Below, one piece after another: positions 48,055 through 59,712 of a DNA stretch of 64,000 nucleotides (its first letter is position 1; each line of letters begins with the position of its first letter). Under the pieces are notes generated by a model. It had not been told where the DNA came from. It did not search any database and was given only the letters and a program-made list of their open reading frames with translations. Both the position numbers and the translations under genes were made by a program. This DNA is from Trichopria drosophilae (taxonomy: Eukaryota > Arthropoda > Insecta > Hymenoptera > Diapriidae): NCBI GenBank assembly GCA_030407085.1, contig CM059585.1:63902501-63966500 (forward strand), given 5' to 3'.

Positions 48055-50840
48055 TTATTGCGGCAGAGGTTCAAGTTGTCGTAATCGCTCCATTTCACTC
48101 ATTGCTTCCTCATTACATGGAGTTTTGCCAGTTAATTTTGTACAATCTAATTCTTCAATGCGCAAGCCATCGAGAGATCTGACACGGCTTAGTGCCACAT
48201 AAGCCTGTCCATTGGCAAATAGTGCAGGTCCTAGGTATAGAACAGCATGATCAACTGTGCATCCTTGCATTTTATGTACTGTGCAAGCCCAACACAATAC
48301 TCAAGGGAAGTTGAGTTCGCTCCATTGTGCCAAAATTTCTTAATGCCAGAAATTGAATTGACTTCGGCTGAATCAAATGTATTCCATCACGATTAAAGTC
48401 CATGCGAACATATGGAATGTCTTCGTTGTACATTTGATCTCGACGGAATAATGGCTAAACGATTTCTGTTACTGTGCCTATGGCGCCATTCACAAGTCCT
48501 TGTCCAATATTTAAATTTGAGCGCAACATCACTCTTGCTCCATGTTTGCCATATTCACATTGTCGGCGTTTCTTGTTGTATTTACAAGGACATCTTGAGC
48601 AATGATTCGGTAAATACGTTCTCCATTGGCTCGATAGTGCTCTAGAACAGCTTTATTGTGTGAATCGACTCGTGCACGAGTGGGATATATGCGAATTGCT
48701 CTCTCTAATGCAAAATCGCCTGATGCTTCTTTCAAAACTTTTGACATTAAAAGAGCGAAGTTTGAGCTCGTAGTTCGCCAATACGTAGAGAATTCAAAAG
48801 GTCGGCAAATGTCGTATCGCCTTGTTGACGCATATTCTCTGTCAACTCGACAAGGCTAAGAAGACGCCACATATGTGTTGCTGGCAAAAATCTAGCATGC
48901 TGATGGAAAACCTGTGCTCCACGAATGGGTGGTAATTGCATCAAATCACCAAAGACAAAGATATTCATTCCACCAAATGGATCATTTTCTTTTTTCTTGA
49001 GTTGTCGCAGTCTTGAATCAATCATGCACAACATTTCATAAGCCACCATAGAAATTTCATCAATGCAGAGAAACTCGATATCTTTCCATTGGTTTCTCAA
49101 GACGTTCAAATAATTACCAGTTAATGGTTGTAAGCTTCCAACCATTCTTCCATCTTTCTCAACTGGTAATTTAAATAATGTGTGCAGCGTTGTTCCTCCT
49201 ACTAATCTGGCTGCAACACCAGTCAATGCACCAACTTTAACGGCCTTTTTAGCATAACAGCGATTTACCTGCTCCTTCATCGCATTGAATGTGAATGTTT
49301 TTCCAACTCATGCGCCTCACGTAACAAACATTCTTAATCTGTTGGGACTTCCACCCATCTGATCTTGAATACTTCGCGTTATTCTGTTGAATAGTTCGCG
49401 TTGTCGAACATTCATTGCAGTACATACAGCTTGGAATTGCTCATTTGTCATTGCATGCTCAGTAACTTCTTCTTCGAGTTCATCTTAAACAAGTACTTCT
49501 GGATTTTCAAGCAGATTAAAACGCATGTGCTTGATTAAATGCTGTTTCAAGCTGTCTATCATGGGTGCGGTGAATTTCAAGATCTCGCGCAAGAAAAGCA
49601 TCACGTGCAATATTCATTCGTCGTCAATTAATTCATTCTCTGAATAAAATGGCACATATTGCAGCAGTAAACTATAGAAATAGTTTTCGGGATCACTCTG
49701 CATTTGGAAGAACGGCACACGTACAACAGCAGGCACATTTCTAATAACTATTTTCATGTTATTTTCCAGCATAATGAGTCTTCTACGGCCTGTTTGTTCA
49801 TCCTCTACTGCATCGATACTTTCTTCGTCTTCTACTCTTTTAGCATAATGTGGCTCGAAGGTCATGGCAAATTCTAAAAGGCACATGTTGGGAAAATCAT
49901 ATCCTTGCTCTTGTTGCTTTGGACGATTCATATAGCGCTCAATAATGTCTAAATAATAACCAACTGCTTGATTATTTTCAAATCGGAGCATTTTGCATCT
50001 TTGCTCAGGCTTGCGGGTGTTTAAAAATACACACTTTCTCGATCTTGATCGCAAAGGTAGATGCAAAGTCGGTAGGTGCATTCTGATGCAGAAACTTGTC
50101 GCTCCTTTAAAATTCGCAGGCAAGACTTGAATAACTTTTGTGCAATATTGCTTTCATCACGACGAATTTGACGAATGGCTTGAGCTACACCATCATTTAC
50201 TTCCGTTGGCTCTGACTTCGAGATGTATTTGGCGATATAATCCGCAAGGCTGGACATCAATATTGCCATTCCAAAATTCTAAAATTATAGTTATTTACAA
50301 ATTTTTCCTCTGTTGTTCGCTTCAAAGTACAAACTCGTCCACCATTACGAACAAATTCGTTTGAACTCTGTGGTGATGAATTTGATTGCGCTTTACAAGC
50401 GCTCGCAAGTCGAGATCTTCGTCTTCGCTCGGCAAGTGACATGAAATTACCTGGTCAATGTATGCCAGTCCTTCTGGAGTTTCAAAGGATGGTGCATTTT
50501 CAACCCAGACAACAAGATGGACATGCGGACTGCCGCGATTTCGAAATTCAATTCTAGTCCAGTAATCTATGACTTTTCCGCCAAGAAGAGATTCATTGTT
50601 CTTAATCTGTTTCATAAAAGCATCAACGCGGCGAGAAAAATGTCGACTTAAAACAACAGGATGCATTTCAATTAATCGTTGTGCTTCATTCATGTTAATT
50701 TGACTCGGATGTACATTTGGCTTACCATCAGCAATCAACAATGCTTTGCGCATATCAAGCCAATTAAGGTCATTACAGCTCAAGGTAATAAACCAAGTTG
50801 GTGGTCCCAAACAACGAATGAAGGCAATTAAAATTTCTAA
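48055..50840 (-). pseudogene. Helitron Rep-helicase gene, decayed
   Basis: Minus strand. 50840-50322 carries the Rep nuclease: GPPTWFITLSCNDLNWLD, a HUH-type RGSPHVHLVVWV (about 50535-50500) and flanking motifs. Near 50240 is the twin-tyrosine ADYIAKYISKSEP. 50123-49614 is the linker. The PIF1-type helicase starts with RLRMFVT, and its Walker A motif contains two TGA codons in place of Gly (about 49306-49325) before VGKTFTFNAM. It continues with LCIDEISMVAYEML, FVFGDLMQLPPIRG and LTENMRQQGDTTFADLLNSL (49280-48747), then [11 protein letters not shown] and [14 protein letters not shown] (48297-48055). Stops and shifts kill it. The 5' part is missing, and no CTRR/hairpin 3' end was identified. 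It is nested in the hAT. Confidence 0.85.
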
Positions 50841-51161
50841 AAAAGAAATGCTAGCTAATTAACAATTAATTATTTGTCATCTTACATTTACGATTAAATA
50901 TTTCTTATTGAGTTGATGTAAGTAGAAGTAGTTTATATCAGGATATAGCATTTGTATTTAAAAACTAATTCCATTTTCACGATTTATTAAAATATTTATA
51001 TTCATCCACATAAAATTCAGAAATGAAAAATTCCAGAAAATATTACTCTCCAAAAAATTCTGTTTTAACTTCAATAATGTAATTGATAATATTTTCCTAC
51101 TCACAAACATTCTAAAATAATTAATAAAATGCATGCATCTATTTACAATATTAGTTATAAA

Positions 51162-51200
<39 letters not shown>

Positions 51201-51338
51201 GAATAAAATTAATGAATAAGATAAACGTGTATATAAAATATTGCATATATATAATTTATAAGAATTTTAAAACGTGTATTATATATCAGCGTTAAAATCT
51301 AATAATTAATTACAAAATTTAACAAGTTAATATTTCAG
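50841..51338 (+). other. A+T-rich intron-like sequence before the hAT transposase exon
   Basis: Contains a (TA)n tract (about 51167-51197) and ends with the acceptor TTAATATTTCAG (51338). It is consistent with intron sequence of the hAT gene. Confidence 0.45.
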
Positions 51339-52870
51339 ATCGAGGATCTAAATGCACTGAAATCACTAATAAGCTTCTTTTCATGATTGTAAAAGATAAA
51401 CTTCCTCTCAACATAGTCGAAAAAGAAGGATTCTGCAACTTCATGAAAACTGTGGTACCGTCGTATTCCGTACCCAGTAGAAAGAAAATAATGACTTTGT
51501 TCGAAGAGAAGTATGATGTTTTATCCAGCATTATAAAAAAAGAGTTATCTAATGTCTCGGATAAGGCTCTAACCGCCGATGTTTGGACTGATTCACTAAA
51601 TGTTAAAAGTTATTTAGGCGTAACTAGCCACTATATAGTAGGTACAGGGTACAAATCTACTACTATCGGCGTCACGCCACTGTTCAAGGGTCACACTGCG
51701 GAGTATTTACAAAGTTGGCTTCTACAAGTATGTGCAAAATGGAATATTGACATAGATACGGTTGTAGTCGTTGCTGCAGACAATGCAGCAAATATAAAAA
51801 ATGCTGTAATCGATGGGTTTAGCGCCCATAAGTACATACTTTGTTTAGCACATATAATGAACTTAATCCCCTGTAAGGTTTTTTCAGTTGAAAATATTAA
51901 ACCATTGCTTACAAAAATTAAAGAAATTGTCAGGTATTTTAAACATTCCGTGACAGCGGCTGACAAATTAAGAAGCTTCACTGACTTAAAATTAGTACAA
52001 AGTGTTGGCACACGTTGGAATTCGACGTATTACATGTGCAGACGTTTTATTGCATTATCACAGTATATTGCTGCAACACTCTAGCTTATACCGACTGCCC
52101 CTGAAATGTTGTCAGCAACTGAGTTAAATCTTATTAAAGAATGTATGACATTACTGAAGCCTTTTGAAGCAGCAACGAATATCATTAGTAGTGCAATTTA
52201 TGTTACTGGCAGCAAAATTATCCTAGTAGTAAAAACTTAAAAAAAGAATTTGATTCACTTGCAGTTCAGACTGAAAAGGGTATTTATTTAAGTTTGATCC
52301 TTCTGCAAGAATTTTTGAAACGATTTGAAAAAATTGAAGAAAATAAATTGTTCGCAATTGCTACAGTTTTGGATCCGCGGTATAAACGTTTATATTGTGA
52401 CAATAAAATAGCATGTGCAGCTGCAATAAATAAATTACCAAATTAATCAATGAAAAAAATCTAGAAATGCCATGACAGAAATTGAAAAGTCTAATAACAA
52501 CTGCAAAACTGCAGAACCAACAGAAGACAATAATTTTTGGTCCTACCACGAATTTTTACTTAAGAAACAAAAGACATCAGAAACAATAGAGACAAATCAA
52601 ATGCTGATAGAGCTAAAATATCATTTACACGAGGCTCCTATTGATAAAGACAAATGTGCGCTGTAATTTTGGAATAATCATCCATGCAAAGAGTTGTCGA
52701 ATATTGCTAAACGATATTTAACGATAATCGGAACATCCGTACCGCCTGAGAGATTGTTTTCGCAAGCAGCATTAATAATGACGGAAAAAAGAAATTGGTT
52801 GACGCCAGAACATTTTCAAATGCTATTATTCTTAGGCTTATTAGGAATCACTGATTGGCATTTATCATAA
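51339..52870 (+). pseudogene. hAT transposase (ZBED-like), C-terminal exon, frameshifted
   Basis: The exon opens after an AG acceptor at 51337-51338, in phase with the long frame. 51383-52084 encodes the RNase H-like core: LTADVWTDSLNVKSYLGVT (first catalytic Asp region), VVVVAADNAANIKNA (second Asp), CLAHIMNLI, and VGTRWNSTYYMCRRF near its end. A stop follows, then in-frame remnants (LIKECMTLLKPFEAAT; LFAIATVLDPRYKRLY near 52350-52395) and another shift. The hAT C-terminal dimerisation block VPPERLFSQAALIMTEKRN and LTPEHFQMLLFLGLL lies at about 52739-52834, ending at TAA 52868-52870. The N-terminal BED finger is not found. It would have moved the surrounding 45745-54066 element. At least three disruptions make it inactive. 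Confidence 0.85.
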
Positions 52871-53164
52871 GTATTTTGTATGAAAATAATGTTTTTTTTC
52901 TGTGTATCTAGTATGTTATATTAAGTAAAATTTAAATTTGTTAAAATTGTAATAAAAATAGATATGCTCTATAATAAAGATAAATACTAAATGGACTTTC
53001 TTATTATTTTAGACTTATAGTTATTTTACCCAAATGGAGGTAACGAATTAAAGGGCATCTTAAATCTTTCTAATTCTATTGTATAACAATTTGGAAATTA
53101 AAAATCATTGCATGCTTTCCTTTTAATTCCACTGGGATTATCACAACTGGGCCGTATATATTTC

Positions 53165-53196
<32 letters not shown>

Positions 53197-53387
53197 ATGG
53201 ATACATGAATAATTTGTGGGCATCAGAAAAGAACAGGTACCTGCATTTTTTTTTTTAAATTGAAAAATCACCGAAACCGAAATCTGTTTTTGATTTTCCA
53301 TCGATCTGTCAAATCGAAATTTGGATTCAATATCACATTGTAAATATTAGTTAAAAAATAAAAAATCACATTTACATATAGCTTTAA
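52871..53387. other. hAT 3' region, A+T-rich with an (AAAT)n tract
   Basis: An (AAAT)n tract runs from about 53167 to 53197. Nothing else recognised. Confidence 0.5.
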
Positions 53388-53756
53388 GGGGATTCTAGTC
53401 AGCCCACCCGATAAGGTAGTAATCTACACTAATAAATCTGAATTAAAAATGATGGAATCGCTTTTTCAAAATTCGGGCTCTATACAGGCAATTCTATTAA
53501 CTTTATACGATCTAATTAAAAACACCAAAGAAAGTAATTGAGAATTGACGGAGAAATTTCCATAGTAAGTCAAAATCATCTATTATGGAAAATTGTACGT
53601 CAATTAATTTCTTTGATACTTTCAAGAAGACTATATAAAGTCATTAGAATTGCCCGTATAGAACCCGAATTTCGAAAAAACGACTCAATTATTTTTAATT
53701 TACATTCTTTAGCGCAAATTTCTACCCTACAAATTGCTGCTTCGACTGGAATCCCC
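53388..53756. mobile_element. TTAA-flanked MITE, 369 bp
   Basis: The left end GGGGATTCTAGTC (53388) and right end GACTGGAATCCCC (53756) are inverted partners. TTAA lies immediately outside both (53384-53387; 53757-53760). The arms remain similar inward for about 160 bp ('aattcgggctctatacaggc' against its inverted counterpart). It is non-coding. TTAA targets are used by piggyBac and Kolobok; I cannot choose between them. Confidence 0.8.
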
Positions 53757-53940
53757 TTAAATGAAAATCTAAAACCTTGAATGCATTTTTTTAGACTTAA
53801 ACAAAATACAGTAACCTGGGTTTTCCTTACGGCAACAGAAATGAGTAAATGAATAAATAAATACATAAAGAAATAAATAAACAAAATGCATAGATTTTCT
53901 TCAATACATACAGGTTTAATGATTCTTACCTGAATGTGTT

Positions 53941-54050
53941 CAAGAAAAACATCGATATCTATGATATCGATATTTCTAATTCGATATTTTCTTAATATCG
54001 ATATACTGTGGATTAATCAATATCGATATTGCATATTGATATTTTTTGTA
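53941..54050. promoter_or_regulatory. hAT subterminal ATATCGATAT cluster (right)
   Basis: Words such as CATCGATATC, GATATCGATATT, AATTCGATATT, AATATCGATATA and CAATATCGATATTG lie within 110 bp, mirroring the left end. Confidence 0.5.
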
Positions 54051-54066
54051 ATATCGCCCATCTCTA

Positions 54067-55476
54067 GTACAATCAATACAACTACGGGAACACTCGTAAT
54101 TATAGAATTATATGATACCCACGGTCCAATGAATCACACATTTTATTTCAAGGTGAAATTAAATAAATAGCAATCGACCCGAAATCAAGCGCGCAAAAAT
54201 GAAGTACTCCATGCGGGCCGTTCAGTATACCGTTTTTAGTAAGAGAATCATTTGGTAAAAAGTTTGGCATATATTTCGAGGAATCAAATATTGTTACCGC
54301 CAAATAGTTTTATCTTAGCAATGGCGATATTAAGAACATCACTGTAAATTGTAATATGTAAGTTTATATCTATATGTTTCTGTGTGTGTGGGTGTGCGTG
54401 TGCGTATGCGTGTAATATGATTGTACGGGCATGTGCGTACTCGTATGTATGTGCATGTGCGTTTACAATTTAGATTTTTATTGATTATAGGTATATTTAA
54501 AATATACAACTAAGGTATAATGTTTTATGGTTATCTTATATTCCTCGTTTGCTCTTTATACTACTAAGAGTTTCACAAACATCGCGCAGATGTTATTATA
54601 AGAATACTATGACCGATTATATAAATTCCAAACTAAGATGATACCGTGCGGTCGATAGACATACCATGTGTTAGGAAAAAACATAAATACTTTGTTTTTA
54701 ATTGCGATCCACAAAAAATGTCAAAAAGGGTATCGATTCGTCATAAAATACGCTTTACTTTAAACTTCCTCAGATGTAGAGAGTATTGTTTATTTTACAA
54801 ATTAAAATTTTTGCAATGGCAATAAGTAAATATTAACAATTAGAAGTTCAAATCTCATGTTCACTTCCACCACATATCATGAAGATCGAATCATTCAATC
54901 CGAAGGTATTAATTTTTACTAAAATACCGTCAAAAATTTCACTTGTGCATAACTCCATGAAATTTAATTTTTTTCACAAATTTTTTGTCCGTTTACTTAA
55001 TTCATAATTATTTTTCATTTTACCCATTTTCGAACGAATTCATTAAATTCAATTGGTGTCACACTTCACGAATTTTAACTCAGTTATATTATTTACTAAG
55101 CACACATAGATTTAGACACTTATTAGGATCAAGGCGAAAGTTTCATAATAATTTTAAGCATTCAGCCTTAATTGAACTAAGTAGCTAAATGCATTACACA
55201 CAATAAATATATAAGCAGATAAAAAGATTGTAGACGTTAATAACGTCTTATACGATGTCTTTAACGACCCCTTTAAAATTAATATTCAATACCGTTCTTT
55301 GTTGAAGATGGATATTTCCGACTTCAATAAAGAAGATATCAAAATATAATGCCATATGTGTCAATAAAATATATATATATATATAAATAATCATGCCCCT
55401 AACTCTAAAAGGGTGGTACGGTGGTACGGATGGCACGAATGGCCCGGATATATATATATATATACATACCCCATCT
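54067..55476. other. A+T-rich stretch with (GT)n and (TA)n tracts
   Basis: A GT/GC-rich simple tract lies at about 54378-54412 and TA tracts near 55369-55386 and 55449-55463. No gene recognised. Confidence 0.5.
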
Positions 55477-55622
55477 AAATAAAAAAATACATAAATATAC
55501 AATCGTCACTGGGATATCAGTGCACGTCGAGCGCATTACTTCTTTATCGTCTTATATTAAAAATTTTTTATACGATAGCTATTGGGTTTTAATGTAAAAA
55601 GGAAAAATATAAAAGTAGAATA
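55477..55622 (+). repeat. Left arm of an inverted pair enclosing the mariner/SINE block
   Basis: About 145 bp, inverted relative to 59568-59712; both contain 'cactgggatatcagtgcacg' and 'gatagctattgggtttta'. They are probably the arms of an older MITE into which the mariner and the SINE inserted. Confidence 0.75.
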
Positions 55623-55925
55623 TATATATATACTGACCGGAAATGGGGAATTTAGACCAGGAGTGCATTTTTTTTAAATGGAACATGGTATTTTTTATTG
55701 CAGAATCGGATTCTGTGCGAAAAAATATAAAACTTTTGTACCGAACATTTTTTCGAAAAATATCATTTCCATCCTTCAAACGACCTACAAATTGTTCTTT
55801 ATCGAAAACAACGTTTTCCAACGTTCGAAATTGTTACTTTGGTATACTTGATTTAAAATGATGCATTTGTGGCAGGTACGTAGGAACGAATTTTGTCATG
55901 GGTGAGGGGAGGGAAAAAGTGATAT

Positions 55926-55928
<3 letters not shown>

Positions 55929-56019
<91 letters not shown>
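55929..56019. repeat. (TA)n tract abutting the mariner left end
   Basis: Long TA dinucleotide run ending at the TA target of the mariner. Open frames through it (Ile-Tyr repeats) are artefacts. Confidence 0.95.
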
Positions 56020-56021
<2 letters not shown>

Positions 56022-58956
56022 GGGTGGCCGATTTATCTGAAGACATCGAAATATCTCGAGAACTATGCACAGAATCAAAAAAGTTGTCGGATGAAAATTG
56101 TTCGACACGAAGGGGGGCATCCAGTGATAATTAAATTTACCCCCTCCCCCATCCCCTGGGGGTGGAGTGGGGGCAAAAGCAATAAAACTTAAATAGGAAC
56201 CCCCAGTTTTTATTGCAGATTTGGATTCTCCGGAAAAAAGTACACGAATTTGACCTAGGAGCTATTGAATTTTGGTTCACAGGTGGCGCTGCAATCGATA
56301 AAAATCCAAATTTATCTGAAGACATTGAAATACCTCGAGAACTATGCACAGAATCAAAAAAGTTGTCGGATGAAAGTTGTTCGACACGAAGGGGGGCATC
56401 CAGGGGGCAAATAGGGACAATTTGATCCCTTTATGAAAATTTAATATTAAAAATTCTAATATTAGAATTTTTAATATTAGAATTTAGTAATATCAATTGC
56501 GAAAATTGTTATTCTGAATATGAAATTTTAATAATGTCCATTCGAAAAATTAAGATTATGAATAATTGATATTCTTCATATTAAAAATAAAAACTGATTA
56601 CATAAAAATTGTGCATACAATATGGAAGCAATTTTATAAATAAGTTTTCTACCTTCAATAAAATTACATTTTAGGTTTTAAATTTATTATTTAATAAACA
56701 AAAAGAGGACATCACGCAATCCATTAAAAAACGCGTCATGTCCCTTCACTCAGCTCATTCATTCTCTCTCTGTATGTTTTTTCCGAAATGAGAATAAATA
56801 AGCTGCGCATTGACGGTCAAACCAGCTTCTATTAAACAAAACGAAACTCTTACTTCATTTGGGGATTTCGTCGCCATCTACCGGACCCCGAGAGAACTCA
56901 CGTGGTTTCATACATGTACATCGCTTGCATTTCGGCCATCACCGGCGCCGGTTCTGTTACATAACGCTAGAGGGCGACATAACTCGAAAATAAAGTAGCA
57001 TATCATTTTATACATAAGTTGAGTCACACGTAACCAGTTCACCTACATTTTTCTCTACTTTCCTGAAGGGAAGTAAACGGATATCGCGACTTTCTAATCC
57101 CCATATTAAAATTTAGTATTCACGGTCTCTCAGTGTAAGACTGTTTTTGAAGTCCATTGTATTAGTAGTAATTCGGTCGGAGGTCACTTTGCTTTTAGAA
57201 TAACAACTTTCCGTTTACGTGACTATTTTTTGTCTACCCTTCATTGCTTAAATCGAATTGCAAGTTAAAAATTAATCCTGCTACAGTTCCCGAAAAAATC
57301 GAAATGATTCTTTTTTATGGTGAATGTAAGAGGAATATTGACGATGCTGTTGCGTTGTATGCTGAGCGTTTTCCAGATAATGCTCGCTCGCGTTCTTTTT
57401 TTTACAAAGTTGTGAATGCCTTTCACTCTGATGGCAGCGTACAAATGAAAAAAAAAGGAAGCGAAGATTAACAGTTACAGGAGAAGCTAACGTAGTAGCT
57501 GTACTAGCAGCTATTCACCAAAATCCACATGTAAGCACACGACAATTACATCGCGATTCCGGCATTTCCAGAGACAGTATTCAAAGAATATTGCATCGCC
57601 ATAAGTTTCACCCATATCACATTTCACTGCACCAGGAACTAGATGGCGATGATTTTCATAACCGCGTGGTGTTTTGTGAATGGGCATTTCAAAAAATGCA
57701 AACGAACCACAATTTCTTTGCTAATGTATTATTTTCAGATGAATCTATATTCACGAACCATGGTGGCGTCAATAGGCATAATATGCATTATTGGAGCGTA
57801 GAAAATCCCCATTGGTTACGACAAGTTAATCATCAACGTCCTTGGTCGGTGAACGTTTGGTGTGGAATCATAGGAAATAAACTCATTGGTCCTTATTTCA
57901 TTGAAGGTAATTTGAATGGAACAAAATATCGAGATTTCCTAGAACAAGAAGTACCATTACTACTTGAGGATGTTGCTATGGACGTCCGACGGACAATGAG
58001 GTTTCAGCATGATGGTTGCCCAGCACATTTTTCAAGAGTAACAAGGGAAATACTAGACAGTGATTACAATGGTAGGTGGATTGGTAGAGGTGGCCCCATT
58101 AATTGGCCTGCGAGGTCACCTGATCTAACATCTCTGGATTTCTTCCTATGGGGTTACCTAAAAGGTAAGGTTTATGAACAAGTACTAACGACTCGTGAAA
58201 ACATGGTGGAACGCATAAGAACTGCTTAGAAAGAATAAATAAATGCATTGAAGTGGAAGGTCAACATTTCGAACACTTACTGAAGTAAGTGAACAGTGAG
58301 ACAGTGAGAGGCAAGGCGACTCACGTAAAACAAGCACCCCAAAGGGAACAGAAAAATACTACGTCCACGTCGTTGTTCCTGGATAACGCTAAATGTATTT
58401 TTTCCCGGCTTTGTTAGAATGACCGTATTCCATATCCGCTACGCGGGCGAAAATTGTCAATATTGGAGAATCCAAATCTGCAATAAAAACTGGGGGTTCC
58501 TATTTAAGTTTTATTGTTTTTGCCCCCACTCCACCCCCAGGGGATGAGGGGAGGGGGTAAATTTCATTATTACTGGATGCCCCCCTTCGTGTCGAACAAC
58601 TTTCATCCGACAACTTTTTTGATTCTGTGCATAGTTCTCGAGGTATTTCAATGTCTTCGGATAAATTTGGATTTTTATCGATTACAGCGCCAGCTGTGAA
58701 CCAAAATGCAATAGCTCCTAGGTCAAATTCGTGTACTTTTTTCCGGAGAATCCAAATCTGCAATAAAAAATGGGGGTTCCTATTTAAGTTTTATTGTTTT
58801 TGCCCCCACTCCACCTCCAGGGGATGGGGGAGGGGGTAAATTTAATTATCACTGGATGCCCCCCTTCGTGTCGAACAACTTTCATCCGACAACTTTTTTG
58901 ATTCTGTGCATAGTTCTCGAGATATTTCGATGTCTTCAGATAAATCGGCCACCCTG
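56020..58956 (+). mobile_element. mariner-type transposon with duplicated terminal repeats
   Basis: The ends CAGGGTGGCCGATTTATCTG (56020) and its inverted copy ending CACCCTG (58956) are flanked by TA (56018-56019; 58957-58958). Each terminal region holds two direct copies of a roughly 93-bp unit: left 56031-56123 and 56310-56402; right, inverted, about 58573-58663 and 58855-58946. Between the copies lies GC-rich sequence ('accccctccccc', 'ccccactccac') and a 'ttattgcagatttggattctcc' block. TIRs are thus about 390 bp on the left and 500 bp on the right. It encodes a nearly intact transposase (57244-58287). Confidence 0.85.
57244..58287 (+). pseudogene. mariner-family DDD transposase, one frameshift from open
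   Basis: 57244-57471 encodes the N-terminal helix-turn-helix part (VPEKIEMILFYGECKRNID, ALYAERFPDNARS). The frame breaks at an A-run (about 57449-57458) and resumes with TVTGEANVVAVLAAIHQNP and a second helix-turn-helix, VSTRQLHRDSGISRDSIQRI. The catalytic triad is visible: VLFSDESIFTNHGG, FQHDGCPAHFSRVT and WPARSPDLTSLDFFLWGYLK, with 36 residues between the last two Asp. A TAG at 58227-58229 after RIRTA precedes the expected C-terminus RINKCIEVEGQHFEHLLK in another frame, suggesting a small deletion. No ATG was seen at the very start (first in-frame ATG 57304). It acts as cut-and-paste transposase on TA sites. It resembles the DDE_3-type mariner relatives common in ants. Confidence 0.85.
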
Positions 58957-58965
58957 TATACAACA

Positions 58966-59445
58966 GTCGGTGTGATGGTCGTGCGGGCTAAGGCGTCAGT
59001 CTTAGTCCGCTCGAACTGAACGTCGCGAAGGTCCCGAGTTCGAATTCCCGTCCGTGCAATTTTCTGTGCTTATGTCCAGTGTGGAATAACCGGGGAACTT
59101 GGCTGGGCGAAGGTATGAATTTGGGACCGCTGCCGACCCCCGCCGGCAGTTATCGGTACCGTCAGCGTTTTATCCGCGGTCGGTACGTCGTGGGTCTTAT
59201 CTCGGATAAAGATGGAATAAGCCCTGCGTCATACTCGCTATGGCACAGACCGCTGAATCTTCTGGTGGTACCGATATTGGGGTAGGGGGGACTGGCTCTG
59301 GGTGGGCGTTGTGTGGTGTCTGCCTAGTTCTGTCATGTACCGTATTTGTCCTGTACCTCTCCACCCGAGAGTCGACCCGCAAATAGACGATTAAATATCA
59401 ACGCGGGGGAAAATTACCTGTCCTTTGTCATATATATATATATAA
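58966..59445 (+). mobile_element. tRNA-Leu-like SINE
   Basis: The head (about 58970-59057) has an A box TGGTCGTGCGGGCTAAGGCG (58976-58995) and a B box GAGTTCGAATTCC (59036-59048), with an extra-long variable region as in tRNA-Leu or tRNA-Ser. A GC-rich unrelated body (59060-59400) follows, then a (TA)n tail (about 59432-59444). The A box wording fits tRNA-Leu best. It would be transcribed by RNA polymerase III and mobilised by a LINE. The acceptor stem does not pair well, so it is not a working tRNA. Confidence 0.6.
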
Positions 59446-59567
59446 AACTACAACTATTGTCAAAATGCGTTTCGCACCAGGATATCATTTTTGTGCTTTT
59501 CAGCAGGACTAATGATACCCTTGCCTTGGACGCGATAGTTTATCTTAATGAGCGCTAGAGGAGGGAT

Positions 59568-59712
59568 ATTTTCTACTTTTATATTTTTCCTTTTTACAAT
59601 AAAACCCAATAGCTATCGTATCAAAAATGTTTCATATATGAAGATAAAGAAGTAATGCGCTCGACGTGCACTGATATCCCAGTGACGTTTGTATATTTAT
59701 GTATTTATTTAT
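59568..59712 (-). repeat. Right arm of the inverted pair enclosing the mariner/SINE block
   Basis: Inverted partner of 55477-55622, with small differences. Confidence 0.75.

Larger units (their letters stand above)
45745..54066 (+). mobile_element. hAT-type DNA transposon, expanded by nested insertions
   Basis: The left end TAGAGATAGGCGATAT (45745) and right end ATATCGCCCATCTCTA (54066) are inverted partners of the kind hAT elements carry, and a hAT transposase lies between them (51339-52870). Both ends are packed with ATATCGATAT-type palindromes (45815-45930; 53946-54050). The left terminal 20 bp is present three times in tandem. GTAC lies outside both ends, but an 8-bp target duplication expected of hAT is not apparent, so exact limits are tentative. 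Nested inside: MITE-like palindrome 47524-47895, Helitron 48055-50840 and TTAA MITE 53388-53756. Confidence 0.65.

Noticed and set aside
55834..56134. Ile-Tyr repeat open frames on both strands
   Set aside because: They run through a (TA)n tract.
56213..56425. 70-codon frame repeated at 58500-58839
   Set aside because: It is translation of the duplicated mariner terminal repeats, not a gene.
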